Assembly: GCF_008365405.1 (NCBI RefSeq)
Contig: NZ_QOKV01000032.1
Coordinates: forward strand, 1 to 52,031
DNA: 52,031 nucleotides
Origin: Azospirillum brasilense
GTDB taxonomy: Bacteria; Pseudomonadota; Alphaproteobacteria; Azospirillales; Azospirillaceae
Direction of reading: 5' to 3'
Numbering within the stretch: the stretch's first letter is position 1; the number at the start of each line of letters is the position of its first letter. Positions 34,188 to 42,789 of the stretch are shown here, in pieces. The notes beneath the pieces were generated by a model. The model ran no database searches and had not been told where the DNA came from. It saw only the letters and a program-made list of their open reading frames with translations. Made by a program: the position numbers and the translations under genes.

Positions 34188-35135
34188 TTACTGCTGCTGG
34201 GCGGTCGCCGGGGCCGGGGCCCGCTGCGGCGCCGGGGCGATGCCCGAGGCCGGAGCCGGCTGGCCGTTGCCGCCGCCGGTGATATCGCCGAAGTAGCGGA
34301 AGAACTCGCCGGTCGGGGACAGCACCATGGTGGTGTCGTCCTTGTTCAGCGACTTCCGGTAGGCTTCGAGCGTCCGGTAGAAGCTGTAGAACTGCGGGTC
34401 CTGCGACGTCGCCTCGGCGATCATCTTCAGCGCCTGGTTGTCGCCTTCACCGCGCAGGATCTGCGAATCGCGCTGCGCTTCGGCCAGGATGACGGTGCGT
34501 TCGCGATCCGCGCGGGAGCGGATCTGCTGCGACTGCTCCTGACCCTGGGCGCGGGCCTCGGCGGCTTCGCGCTCACGCTCCGACCGCATGCGGGCGAAGA
34601 TCGACTGGCTGGTTTCCTCCGGCAGGTCGGCGCGGCGGATGCGGACGTCGACGATCTCGATGCCGAAGCGCTTCGCCTCGTCGTTCACCTGCCCGCGGAT
34701 GTCGTTCATCACGCGCGGACGCTCGTCCGACAGGATGGCGAGCAGCGTCACGCTGCCGAGAACGCGGCGCAGCGCCGAGTTCACGATGGCGTTCATCCGC
34801 GTCTCGGCCACCGCCTCGTTGCCGGCGGTCTGGTAGAAGCGCAGCGGGTCCAGGATGCGGTAGCGCGCGAAGGCGTCCACGTCCAGGCGCTTCTGGTCGG
34901 CCAGGATGACCTGCTCCACCGGCGGATCGAGGTCGAGCACGCGGCGGTCGAGGATGCGGACTTCCTGGATGAAGGGGATCTTGGCCTTCAGGCCGGGATC
35001 GCGGATGACGCGCATCGGCTCGCCGAACTGGAGGACGAGCGCCTGCTGCGCCTCGTTCACCGTGAACAGCGAGGCCGAGGCGAGCACGCCCGCGGCGAGG
35101 ATGCCGATGCCGGCGACCAACAAAGTGCGGTTCAT
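34188..35135 (-). CDS. hflC: FtsH-protease modulator HflC
   Basis: HflC and HflK form a membrane-bound periplasmic cage around the FtsH protease and limit its access to membrane substrates. The 315-residue product has one N-terminal membrane helix (LLVAGIGILAAGVLASASLF), then the SPFH/band-7 domain (VNEAQQALVLQFGEPMRVI onward) and a charged helical region (SEREREAAEARAQGQEQSQQ). The C-terminal tail is Ala/Pro/Gln-rich. The ATG at 35135 follows GGAGG at seven bases. It starts 11 bases after hflK. Confidence 0.96.
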   Translation of the reverse strand: MNRTLLVAGIGILAAGVLASASLFTVNEAQQALVLQFGEPMRVIRDPGLKAKIPFIQEVRILDRRVLDLDPPVEQVILADQKRLDVDAFARYRILDPLRFYQTAGNEAVAETRMNAIVNSALRRVLGSVTLLAILSDERPRVMNDIRGQVNDEAKRFGIEIVDVRIRRADLPEETSQSIFARMRSEREREAAEARAQGQEQSQQIRSRADRERTVILAEAQRDSQILRGEGDNQALKMIAEATSQDPQFYSFYRTLEAYRKSLNKDDTTMVLSPTGEFFRYFGDITGGGNGQPAPASGIAPAPQRAPAPATAQQQ

Positions 35136-35146
35136 GGCATCCCTCC

Positions 35147-36313
35147 TCAACGGGCCGGCTGCTGGCCGGCGGGCCGCGCCGGGGCAGGCTGAAGCTGGTT
35201 GAGCGGCAGATAGGGAACCACGCCCTGGGCACCCTGCGCGTTGCCGTCGATGATGACCTTGTTGGCGCCGCTCAGGATCTCTTCCATGGTCTCCAGATAC
35301 ATGCGCTTCGCGGTCACGTCCTTGGCGGTCGAGTAGGCGTCGAACACCTTGCGGAAGCGGTCGGCGTCACCCTGGGCCAGGTTCACGACCTGCTCGCGGT
35401 AGGCGGAGGCTTCCTGGATCAGCCGTTCCGCATCGCCTCGGGCGCGCGGGATCACGTCGTTCCGGTAGGCCTCGGCCTCGTTGCGGGCGCGCTCTCGGTC
35501 GGCGCGGGCGCGCTGCACGTCGTTGAAGGCGTCGATGACGGGCGACGGCGGGTCGGCCTTCTGCAGCTGCACCTGCGTCACCTCGATGCCACCCTCATAG
35601 TCGTCCAGCATGGCCTGGAGGAGCCCACGGGTGGAGGTTTCGATCTGCTGACGGGCCTCGGTCAAGGCCGGTTGCAGGTCGGTGCGGCCGATCACCTCGC
35701 GCATCGCGCTTTCCGCCGCCTTCTTCACGGTGGCCTCGGGGTCGCGGATCTTGAACAGATACTGGCCCGCGTCCTTGATGACCCAGAAGACGGTGAAGTC
35801 GATGTCGATGATGTTCTCGTCGCCGGTCAGCATCAGCGATTCGTCGGGAACGTCACGGTCGCCGCGACGCCCGTCGCCGGCCGAGCGATAGCCGACCTCG
35901 ATCCGGTTGACGCGCGTCACCTTGGGCATCAGCACCGTCTCGATGGGCGCCGGCAGGTGGTAGCGCAGACCGGGCTGCTCCGTGCGCACCCACTGGCCGA
36001 AGCGCAGCACGACGCCCTGTTCGTCCGCCTCGACGCGGTAGATGCCGCTGGCCAGCCAGACCACGGCCAGCAGGCCGACGACGAGCGCGATGCCCCGGCC
36101 GCTGCCGACGCCGCCCGGCATCACCCGCTTCAGGCGGTCCTGGCCGCGGCGCAGCAGATCCTCCAGGTCCGGCGGCTGCGGCCCTCCGCCGCCGCCACCA
36201 CCACCGCCTCCACCGCCACCCGGCGGACGGCCCCACGGATTCTGACCGCCACCACCCGGCGGAGGACCCCAGGGGCCGCCACCGCCGCCCCCTCCCTGAT
36301 TGCTCCACGGCAT
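35147..36313 (-). CDS. hflK: FtsH-protease modulator HflK
   Basis: This is a 388-residue partner of HflC. A Gly/Pro-rich cytosolic N terminus (long glycine runs at about residues 7-45) precedes one membrane helix (GIALVVGLLAVVWLASGIYR, near residue 74). The band-7 domain follows, with VVLRFGQWVRTEQPGLRYHL and RADRERARNEAEAYRNDVIP. The ATG at 36313 is chosen because MPWSNQGGG is the usual HflK start; the longer frame upstream runs into the divergent mrp promoter region. Confidence 0.96.
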   Translation of the reverse strand: MPWSNQGGGGGGGPWGPPPGGGGQNPWGRPPGGGGGGGGGGGGGPQPPDLEDLLRRGQDRLKRVMPGGVGSGRGIALVVGLLAVVWLASGIYRVEADEQGVVLRFGQWVRTEQPGLRYHLPAPIETVLMPKVTRVNRIEVGYRSAGDGRRGDRDVPDESLMLTGDENIIDIDFTVFWVIKDAGQYLFKIRDPEATVKKAAESAMREVIGRTDLQPALTEARQQIETSTRGLLQAMLDDYEGGIEVTQVQLQKADPPSPVIDAFNDVQRARADRERARNEAEAYRNDVIPRARGDAERLIQEASAYREQVVNLAQGDADRFRKVFDAYSTAKDVTAKRMYLETMEEILSGANKVIIDGNAQGAQGVVPYLPLNQLQPAPARPAGQQPAR

Positions 36314-36497
36314 TCCGTTCGTTCCCCTTCGCGCTCTCTCAATTCTTGGGACGGAAATTCCGGAAAACAAATCGTTTCCGGACCGTCCGATCCCTTTACC
36401 ATTATTGTCCGCCGGCCCTATAGTGCCCATCCCATTCGGGGAAGGATTTCACCGACGGATATCCGCCAATATCGGGAAGGAAGCGGAGTTTTCAACC

Positions 36498-37670
36498 ATG
36501 GCGCAGGTCAGCGAAGCTCAAGTCCTTGAAGCTCTGAGGACGGTTGTCGATCCGGAACGGGGCAAGGACGTCGTCAGCCTCGGCATGCTTTCCGGCCTTG
36601 TCGTGCGTGACGGGCACGTCGCCTTTTCGATCGAAGTGGACCCCAAGCGCGGCGCCCAGGCCGAGCCGGTGCGCCACGCCGCCGAGAAAGCGGTGGAGGC
36701 TCTGCCGGGCGTCCTGTCGGTCACCGCGGTCCTGACGGCGCACCGCCCCGCCGGGCAGGGTGCGGCCCCGCAGCAGGGCCACGGGCACGATCACGGGCAT
36801 TCCCATGGCGGGCATGGCCACTCCCATGGTGGCCATGCCCATGGGCAACCGGCGGAGCAGAAGCCGCTGGTGCCGGGCGTGAAGGCCATCGTCGCCGTCG
36901 CGTCGGGCAAGGGCGGCGTCGGCAAGTCCACCACAGCCAGCAACCTCGCCCTCGCCATGGCGGCGAACGGGTTGAAGGTCGGGCTTCTGGACGCCGACAT
37001 CTACGGCCCGTCCATGCCGCGCATGCTGGGCATCTCCGGCCGGCCGACCAGCCGCGACGGCAAGATCCTGGAGCCGATGGAGAACTACGGCATCAAGGTG
37101 ATGTCGATGGGCTTCCTGGTCGCCGAGGACACGCCGATGATCTGGCGCGGCCCGATGGTGATGAGCGCGCTCCAGCAGATGCTGCGCGACGTGAACTGGG
37201 GCACGCTCGACGTCCTGGTGGTGGACATGCCGCCGGGCACCGGCGACGCCCAGCTCACCATGGCGCAGCAGGTGCCGCTGGCCGGGGCGATCATCGTCTC
37301 GACCCCGCAGGACATCGCCCTGCTGGACGCCCGCAAGGGGCTGAACATGTTCCGCCGCGTGGACGTGCCCGTCCTCGGCATCATCGAGAACATGAGCTAC
37401 TTCTGCTGCCCGAACTGCGGCCACCGCACGGACATCTTCAGCCACGGCGGCGCCCGCAAGGAGGCCACGGACCTGGGCATGGAGTTCCTCGGCGAGGTCC
37501 CGCTGCACCTCGACATCCGCGAAACCTCCGACCAGGGCCAGCCCATCGTGGTGTCCCAGCCCGAGTCGGAACACGCGAAGGTCTACCGCGGGATCGCCAA
37601 GCGGGTGTGGGAGAAGATCGCCGGCGAGCAGGGGCCGGCGCGGGCCGCGCCGCGGATCGTGGTGTCGTAA
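36498..37670 (+). CDS. Iron-sulfur carrier ATPase Mrp/ApbC with His-rich linker
   Basis: This is a 390-residue P-loop protein that carries and transfers Fe-S clusters. An N-terminal MIP18/DUF59 domain (about 5-80) is joined to the ParA-like ATPase domain. The linker (about 104-126) has ten histidines alternating with Gly. The ATPase has the deviant Walker A SGKGGVGKSTTASNLALAMA (146-153), DADIYGPSMPRMLG, VVDMPPGTGDAQLTM, and the cluster-binding CxxC in YFCCPNCGHRTD. The ATG at 36498 follows a GGAAGCGGAG stretch. It is divergent from hflK. Confidence 0.95.
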   Translation: MAQVSEAQVLEALRTVVDPERGKDVVSLGMLSGLVVRDGHVAFSIEVDPKRGAQAEPVRHAAEKAVEALPGVLSVTAVLTAHRPAGQGAAPQQGHGHDHGHSHGGHGHSHGGHAHGQPAEQKPLVPGVKAIVAVASGKGGVGKSTTASNLALAMAANGLKVGLLDADIYGPSMPRMLGISGRPTSRDGKILEPMENYGIKVMSMGFLVAEDTPMIWRGPMVMSALQQMLRDVNWGTLDVLVVDMPPGTGDAQLTMAQQVPLAGAIIVSTPQDIALLDARKGLNMFRRVDVPVLGIIENMSYFCCPNCGHRTDIFSHGGARKEATDLGMEFLGEVPLHLDIRETSDQGQPIVVSQPESEHAKVYRGIAKRVWEKIAGEQGPARAAPRIVVS

Positions 37671-37682
37671 AGGGGGCGCCCT

Positions 37683-37794
37683 TGCCCCACCCTTCCCACG
37701 GCTTGCGCCGCGGGCCCCTTCCCTCCCCCGCTTCGCAGGGGAGGACCTAAGTTCCCTCCCCTGCGAAGCGGGGGAGGGTTAGGGTGGGGGCAAA
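37683..37794. repeat. GC-rich dispersed palindromic repeat, full copy (copy 5)
   Basis: Left arm GCCCCACCCTTCCCACGG... with a GCTTGCGCCGCGGGC hairpin and CCCTCCCCCGCTTCGCAGGG; right arm CCCTCCCCTGCGAAGCGGGG and AGGGTTAGGGTGGGGGCAAAG. It fills most of the gap between mrp and the Kef-type gene. It matches copy 2 closely. Confidence 0.85.
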
Positions 37795-37814
37795 GTCTTC
37801 AGGGGGTGGGGCCG

Positions 37815-39623
37815 ATGCCGGATTTCGTGACGTTGGTGGTGCTGCTGGCCGCCGTGGTCCTGGCGGTGCCGGTGGCCAAGCGGATCGGCTTCGGCGGGCC
37901 GCTCGGCTATCTCGCGGCGGGGCTGGCCATCGGACCGGGCGGACTCGGATTGGTGACGGACGTCGAGGCGATCCGCCACGTCTCGGAACTCGGCGTCATC
38001 ATGCTGCTGTTCCTGATCGGGCTGGAGCTGCGCCCCGCCCGCCTGTGGGTGATGCGACGATCGGTCCTAGGGCTGGGCGGCGCGCAGGTCGCGGTGACCG
38101 CCGTCGTGATCGCCGCCGCCACAATCCTCTTTCTGGGATTCACCCCCGCCGCCGCCGCGGTGACCGGATTCGGCCTTTCCCTGTCCTCCACCGCCATGGT
38201 GCTGCCCATGCTGGCGGAGCGGGAACTGCTGACCACCAACGCCGGACGCAGCGCCTTCTCCATCCTGCTCTTCCAGGACCTCGCCATCATCCCGGCGGTG
38301 GCGCTGCTGCCCCTGCTCGGTCACGGTGCCGGGGAGGTGCCGGACGCCGGGACGGCGTGGCTGGCCGTGCTGAAGGCCGGCGGCGCGATCGCTGTGATCC
38401 TGGCCGGCGGGCGCTACCTGCTGCGCCCGGTGCTGCGCATCGTGGACGGCGCTCGGACGCCGGAAATCTTCACCGCCACCGCCCTTCTGATCGTGCTGGG
38501 CACCGCCCTGTTCGCCGCCTGGGCGGGGCTGTCGATGTCGCTCGGCGCCTTCATGGCCGGGGTGCTGCTGTCCGATTCGGAGTACCGGCACGAGGTGCAG
38601 GCCGACATCGCGCCGTTCGAGGGGCTGCTGCTCGGCCTGTTCTTCGTCTCGGTGGGCATGGGGGCCGACGTGGCGGCGCTGATGGCCGAGCCGCTGCGCT
38701 ACCTGTCGCTGGCGCTTGGCCTGATGGCGTTGAAGGCGGCGGCGCTGTTCGGGCTGGCCCGGCTGTCCGGCCTGCGTCCGGGCGGGTCGGTGCGGCTGTC
38801 CACCGTGCTGAGCCAGGGCGGCGAGTTCGGCTTCGTGCTGTTCGGGCTGGCCGTCGGTGTCGGCGCGATGAGCGGGGGACAGGCGGCGACGGCCATGCTG
38901 GTGGTCACGCTGTCGATGATCGCCACCCCCTTCGTCTTCGCGGCGGAGGAACGCTGGCTGGCGCCGCGGCTGATCGTGAAGCCCGTCCGCCCCTACGACA
39001 CCATCGCCCCGGACGGGGAGCCGCCGGTGCTGATCTGCGGCTTCGGCCGGGTCGGGCAGATCGTCGGGCGCGTGCTGCGGCTGCGCGGCATCCCCTTCAC
39101 GGCGCTGGAGCAGAGCGCCGAGCAGGTCGACGTGGTGCGGCGATTCGGCAACAAGGTCTATTACGGCGACCCGTCGCGGCTCGACCTGCTGCGCGCCGCC
39201 GGGGCCGACAAGGCCAAGGTGCTGGTGGTGGCGCTGGAGGACATGGAGCAGTCGCTGCGCGTGGTGGAGCTGGCAACGCGCCATTTCCCCCACCTCGTCA
39301 TCCACGCCCGTGCCCGCAACCGCCGCCACGCCCATTTCCTGATGGACCGCGGGGTCACGCATTTCGTGCGCGAGACCTACGATTCGAGCCTGCGGCTGAC
39401 CGGTGGCGTTCTGGAATCGCTGGGCCTGCCGCCGGAGGAGACCCGGCACACGCTGGACACCTTCCGCGAGCATGACGAGCGCACACTGATCCGCCAGCAC
39501 GCCGTGCACCACGACGAGAACCGCCTGATCCAGACCTCCCGCCAAGCCGCCGCCGAGCTTCAGGCCCTGTTCGAGGCCGACCGCGAGGACCCGGAGGAGG
39601 AGCGCGACCGCAAGACCGTCTGA
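37815..39623 (+). CDS. Monovalent cation:proton antiporter-2 (Kef-type, with TrkA-N domain)
   Basis: This is an inner-membrane K+/H+ or similar antiporter of the CPA2 (KefB/KefC-like) family, 602 residues. About 12 hydrophobic segments carry family marks: GFGGPLGYLAAGLAIGPGGL, LGVIMLLFLIGLELRPARLW, GLSLSSTAMVLPMLAER, FSILLFQDLAIIPAVALLPL and FVSVGMGADV. The cytoplasmic NAD-binding RCK/TrkA-N domain begins PVLICGFGRVGQIVGRVLRL (about 400-520). The last ~80 residues are acidic and helical. The ATG at 37815 follows GTGGGG; a GTG three codons upstream is possible. The glutathione-regulation partner KefF/KefG is absent. Confidence 0.92.
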   Translation: MPDFVTLVVLLAAVVLAVPVAKRIGFGGPLGYLAAGLAIGPGGLGLVTDVEAIRHVSELGVIMLLFLIGLELRPARLWVMRRSVLGLGGAQVAVTAVVIAAATILFLGFTPAAAAVTGFGLSLSSTAMVLPMLAERELLTTNAGRSAFSILLFQDLAIIPAVALLPLLGHGAGEVPDAGTAWLAVLKAGGAIAVILAGGRYLLRPVLRIVDGARTPEIFTATALLIVLGTALFAAWAGLSMSLGAFMAGVLLSDSEYRHEVQADIAPFEGLLLGLFFVSVGMGADVAALMAEPLRYLSLALGLMALKAAALFGLARLSGLRPGGSVRLSTVLSQGGEFGFVLFGLAVGVGAMSGGQAATAMLVVTLSMIATPFVFAAEERWLAPRLIVKPVRPYDTIAPDGEPPVLICGFGRVGQIVGRVLRLRGIPFTALEQSAEQVDVVRRFGNKVYYGDPSRLDLLRAAGADKAKVLVVALEDMEQSLRVVELATRHFPHLVIHARARNRRHAHFLMDRGVTHFVRETYDSSLRLTGGVLESLGLPPEETRHTLDTFREHDERTLIRQHAVHHDENRLIQTSRQAAAELQALFEADREDPEEERDRKTV

Positions 39624-39639
39624 CGCCCCTCCCCCCGCC

Positions 39640-40437
39640 TCAGCCGATCAGCAGGCTGTCGTCGGTGATGTCCTCGCCGCCGCGCTGCTTGGCGAACAGC
39701 GCCAGCAGATGCGGCACGTCCAGCCCGGCGCGCTGCTCCCCCGACACGTCGAGCACGATCCGCCCCTCGTGCAGCATCACCGTGCGGTCGCCGTAGTCCA
39801 GCGCCTGCCGCATGGAGTGGGTGACCATCAGGGTGGTCAGCCGATTCTCCTCGACGATGCGGCGGGTCAGGCCCAGCACGAACTCCGCCGTTCCGGGGTC
39901 GAGCGCCGCCGTGTGCTCGTCGAGAAGCAGGATCTTCGATCCGGCGAGCGTCGCCATCAACAGGCTGACCGCCTGCCGCTGCCCGCCGGACAGCAGGCCC
40001 ATGCGGTCGTGCAGCCGGTTCTCCAGCCCCAATCCCAGCTCCGCGATGCGCTCGCGGAAATGCCGGCGGCGGTCGCCGCGCAGGGCGAAGCCCAGGCCGC
40101 GGCGGTGCCCGCGGGCGGCGGCCAGCGCTATGTTCTCCTCGATGGTCAGCGCGGTGCAACTGCCGACCATCGGGTCCTGGAAGACGCGGGCGACCAGCGA
40201 GGCGCGCTTCGGCGTCGCCCAGCGGGTGACGTCCACCCCGTCGATGGCGATGCTGCCCTCCTCGGCGATCACGTCGCCGGCCAGCGCGCCCAGGAAGGTC
40301 GACTTGCCGGCGCCGTTGGAGCCGATGACGGTGACGAACTGCCCTTCCGGGATCGTCAGGTCGACGCCGCGCAGGGCGTGCTTCTCCAGCGGAGTGCCGC
40401 GCCCGAAGGTGACGTGGATGCCGTTGACCGTGATCAT
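39640..40437 (-). CDS. ABC transporter ATPase (TrpZ-type)
   Basis: This is a 265-residue ATPase for the importer encoded just upstream. It has Walker A GSNGAGKSTFLGALAGDVIA, Q-loop RVFQDPMVGSC, signature LLSGGQRQAVSLLM, Walker B ILLLDEHTAALDPGT (with His after the catalytic Glu) and H-loop MVTHSMRQAL. It overlaps the permease gene by an ATGA junction. The family sits with CD3072-like/TrpXYZ operons. Confidence 0.93.
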   Translation of the reverse strand: MITVNGIHVTFGRGTPLEKHALRGVDLTIPEGQFVTVIGSNGAGKSTFLGALAGDVIAEEGSIAIDGVDVTRWATPKRASLVARVFQDPMVGSCTALTIEENIALAAARGHRRGLGFALRGDRRRHFRERIAELGLGLENRLHDRMGLLSGGQRQAVSLLMATLAGSKILLLDEHTAALDPGTAEFVLGLTRRIVEENRLTTLMVTHSMRQALDYGDRTVMLHEGRIVLDVSGEQRAGLDVPHLLALFAKQRGGEDITDDSLLIG

Positions 40438-41333
40438 CGGGCGGCCTCCCTCTTCTTCGATGCGGCTTTCAGCCGCACCCGCGGCAGGATCAGCGCCACC
40501 GCGACCAGGACGGCGGTGACGAGGTTGAGGTCGGAGGCCTGGAGCCCGATGGCGTCCGCCGACAGGGCCAGCTGGACCGCCAGACGATAGAGGATGGAGC
40601 CGACGACGCAGCCGACCAGCGCCCACAGCATCGCGCGGGCCGGCAGCACCGTCTCGCCGACGATCACCGCGGCCAGACCGACCACGATGGTGCCGATGCC
40701 GGTGGTCACGTCAGCGAAGCCGTTGGTCTGGGCGAACAGAGCGCCGGCCAGGGCGCACAGCCCGTTCGACAGGGCCATGCCGGCGTAGATGTGGAAGTCC
40801 GTCTGCACCCCCTGCGCACGGGCCATCCGGGCGTTGACGCCGGTCGCCCGCATGGCGAGGCCGAACTCGCTGTTCAGGAAGCGGGCCAGCAGCAGGACGA
40901 CGGCGACCACCACGACCAGCACGACGAGCGGCCGCACCACATGGTCGGGCAGCCCCAGCCCGTAGAAGGGCGTCAGCACCGTGTCCTGCATCAGCAGAGC
41001 CACGTTCGGGCGGCCCATCACGCGCAGGTTCACCGAGAACAGCGCGATCATGGTCAGGATGCTGGCCAGCAGGTGCAGGATCTTGAAGCGGACGTTCAGC
41101 GTCGCCGTGACCAGCCCGGCCATCGATCCGGCCAGCGCCGCGACGAGGCTGGCGATCCACGGGTTGACCCCGGCGACCAGCAGCGTGGCGCAGACCGCGG
41201 CACCCAGCGGGAAGCTGCCGTCCACCGTCAGGTCCGGGAAATCGAGCACCCGGAAGGACAGGTACACGCCAAGGGCGACCAGCGCGTACACCAGCCCGAT
41301 CTCGACGGCCCCGAAGAAGGCGATTTCACTCAT
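40434..41333 (-). CDS. ABC transporter permease (TrpY-type)
   Basis: This is a 299-residue inner-membrane permease of the BPD_transp_2 family in the TrpXYZ class. It begins VEIGLVYALVALGVYLSFRV, then LDFPDLTVDGSFPLGAAVCA, the DLTVDGSFPLG signature. The coupling loop is NSEFGLAMRATGVNARMARA. Its SD is AAGGA. It lies downstream of the binding-protein gene, across a long palindromic repeat. Confidence 0.92.
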   Translation of the reverse strand: MSEIAFFGAVEIGLVYALVALGVYLSFRVLDFPDLTVDGSFPLGAAVCATLLVAGVNPWIASLVAALAGSMAGLVTATLNVRFKILHLLASILTMIALFSVNLRVMGRPNVALLMQDTVLTPFYGLGLPDHVVRPLVVLVVVVAVVLLLARFLNSEFGLAMRATGVNARMARAQGVQTDFHIYAGMALSNGLCALAGALFAQTNGFADVTTGIGTIVVGLAAVIVGETVLPARAMLWALVGCVVGSILYRLAVQLALSADAIGLQASDLNLVTAVLVAVALILPRVRLKAASKKREAAR

Positions 41334-41361
41334 GATTGGTCCTTGGGAGTGTCACGTCGGG

Positions 41362-41442
41362 CCCCCACCCAAACCCTCCCCCGCTCCGCAGGGGAGGGCT
41401 TTCTCCTCCCCCTGCGGAGCGGGGGAGGGTTTGGGTGGGGGG
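41362..41442. repeat. Long near-perfect inverted repeat (copy 6)
   Basis: The arms (about 36 bases each) are CCCCCACCCAAACCCTCCCC... and its inverse ...GGGGAGGGTTTGGGTGGGGG, around a GGCTTTCT centre. The core is GCTCCGCAGG in place of GCTTCGCAGG found in the other copies. The stem is among the strongest in the window. It lies between the binding-protein and permease genes of the ABC operon. Confidence 0.85.
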
Positions 41443-41487
41443 GCCGGCGCAACCACTCCCCTTCAACGAAACATTCAACGAAACAAC

Positions 41488-42456
41488 TTACTGCCCGACC
41501 ACCTTGGTCGCGCGCTGGGTCACCGCCTCGGGGATGGTCACGCCCATCGCCGCCGCGGATTTCGGATTCACGAACAGGTCGGTGCCTTTGGCGAAGGTCA
41601 CCGGGACGTCGCCCGGCTTCTCGCCCTTGAGGATGCGAACCACGACCTCGCCGGTCTGGCGACCAACCTGCCGGTAATCGAAGCCGATGGAGGCCACCGT
41701 GCCGCGCGCCACGCTGTCGGTGTCGGCGGAGAAGACCGGCAGCTTGGCCTGCTGGCCCACCGCGACGACGCTCTCCAGCGCCGAGACAACCGTGTTGTCC
41801 AGCGGCACGTAGATCGCGTCGGCCTTGCCGACGAGGCTGCGGGCGGCGGGCTGGGCGTCGGCGGACTTGGTGGCGGTCGCCTCGACGACGGTCAGCCCGG
41901 CCTTCTGCGCCTCGTCCTTCAGCGCCTTGACCAGCGAGACGGAGTTCGGCTCGCCGGCGTTGTAGAGGACGCCCAGACGCTTGACCGACGGCACGATCTC
42001 GCGGATCAGCGCGACATGCGCGGCCACCGGGGCCATGTCCGACACGCCGGTGACGTTGGCGCCCGGCTTGTCCAGGCTGCGGACGAGCTGCGCGCCGACC
42101 GGGTCGGTCACCGCGGTGAAGACCACCGGAATGTCGCGGGTCGAGGCGACGACGGCCTGGGCGGAGGGGGTGGAGATCGGAACGATCACGTCCGGACGGG
42201 CGCCGGCGAACTGGCGGGCGATCTGCGCGGCGGTTGCGGGGTTGCCCTGGGCGCTCTGATACTCGACCTTCAGAGTGTCACCCGGCGTGTAGCCCGCGGC
42301 CTTCAGCGCCTCGATCACGCCGTCGCGCGTGGCGTCCAGCGCCGGATGCTCGACGATGGCGGTGATCGCGACGGTCTTGGTCTGGGCAAAGGCGGCGGCG
42401 CTGGTCAGCGCGACAGCCGCCGTGGCGGCGGCGAGAAACAGGCGGGTGATCGTCAT
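41488..42456 (-). CDS. ABC transporter binding protein (ABC_sub_bind, TrpX-type)
   Basis: This is a 322-residue periplasmic binding protein of PF04392. A signal peptide ends SAAAFA, then QTKTVAITAIVEHPALDATR, the EHPALD motif typical of the family. Later blocks are PVVFTAVTDPVGAQLVRSLD and GVLYNAGEPNSVSLVKALKD. Family members linked to known ligands bind aromatic amino acids such as tryptophan, but ligands differ across the family and none is provable here. It is the first gene of the operon ending at 39640. Confidence 0.9.
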   Translation of the reverse strand: MTITRLFLAAATAAVALTSAAAFAQTKTVAITAIVEHPALDATRDGVIEALKAAGYTPGDTLKVEYQSAQGNPATAAQIARQFAGARPDVIVPISTPSAQAVVASTRDIPVVFTAVTDPVGAQLVRSLDKPGANVTGVSDMAPVAAHVALIREIVPSVKRLGVLYNAGEPNSVSLVKALKDEAQKAGLTVVEATATKSADAQPAARSLVGKADAIYVPLDNTVVSALESVVAVGQQAKLPVFSADTDSVARGTVASIGFDYRQVGRQTGEVVVRILKGEKPGDVPVTFAKGTDLFVNPKSAAAMGVTIPEAVTQRATKVVGQ

Positions 42457-42536
42457 GGCTCCAGGCTCCCGGAGGGGGTTTGTGCATCCCGTAGACGCCC
42501 AGGGGCCGGTCCGTCAACTGCCCGAACAGGAATCCG

Positions 42537-42728
42537 ATGAGCGAAGACCCGCGTGACGCCCGACTCCAAGCCCTCGAATCCGCCATCGCCGACATCGAGG
42601 CCGAAGCCCGCGCCGCCGCGCACGCCCTGTGCGCCCATGAGCTTCAGATGCGGCTGGAGAACATTGCCCGCCGCGTGGAGGCCCTGCGCGCGGCGCAACC
42701 CCGGAGTGCGGGCGACGGAACGGCGTGA
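42537..42728 (+). CDS. Small hypothetical helical protein (63 residues)
   Basis: I do not recognise this protein. It starts MSEDPRDARLQALESAIADI and is nearly all predicted helix, with heptad-like Leu/Ala spacing that suggests a short coiled coil. An AGGAA lies six bases upstream of the ATG at 42537. It is divergent from the ABC binding-protein gene and precedes the DUF983 gene by about 60 bases. Confidence 0.55.
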   Translation: MSEDPRDARLQALESAIADIEAEARAAAHALCAHELQMRLENIARRVEALRAAQPRSAGDGTA

Positions 42729-42789
42729 CGATCGGTCGCTCCCTCCCCATATGAGGCCCTTCGGGGAGCGGATTGCAGGGGGGACGGTC

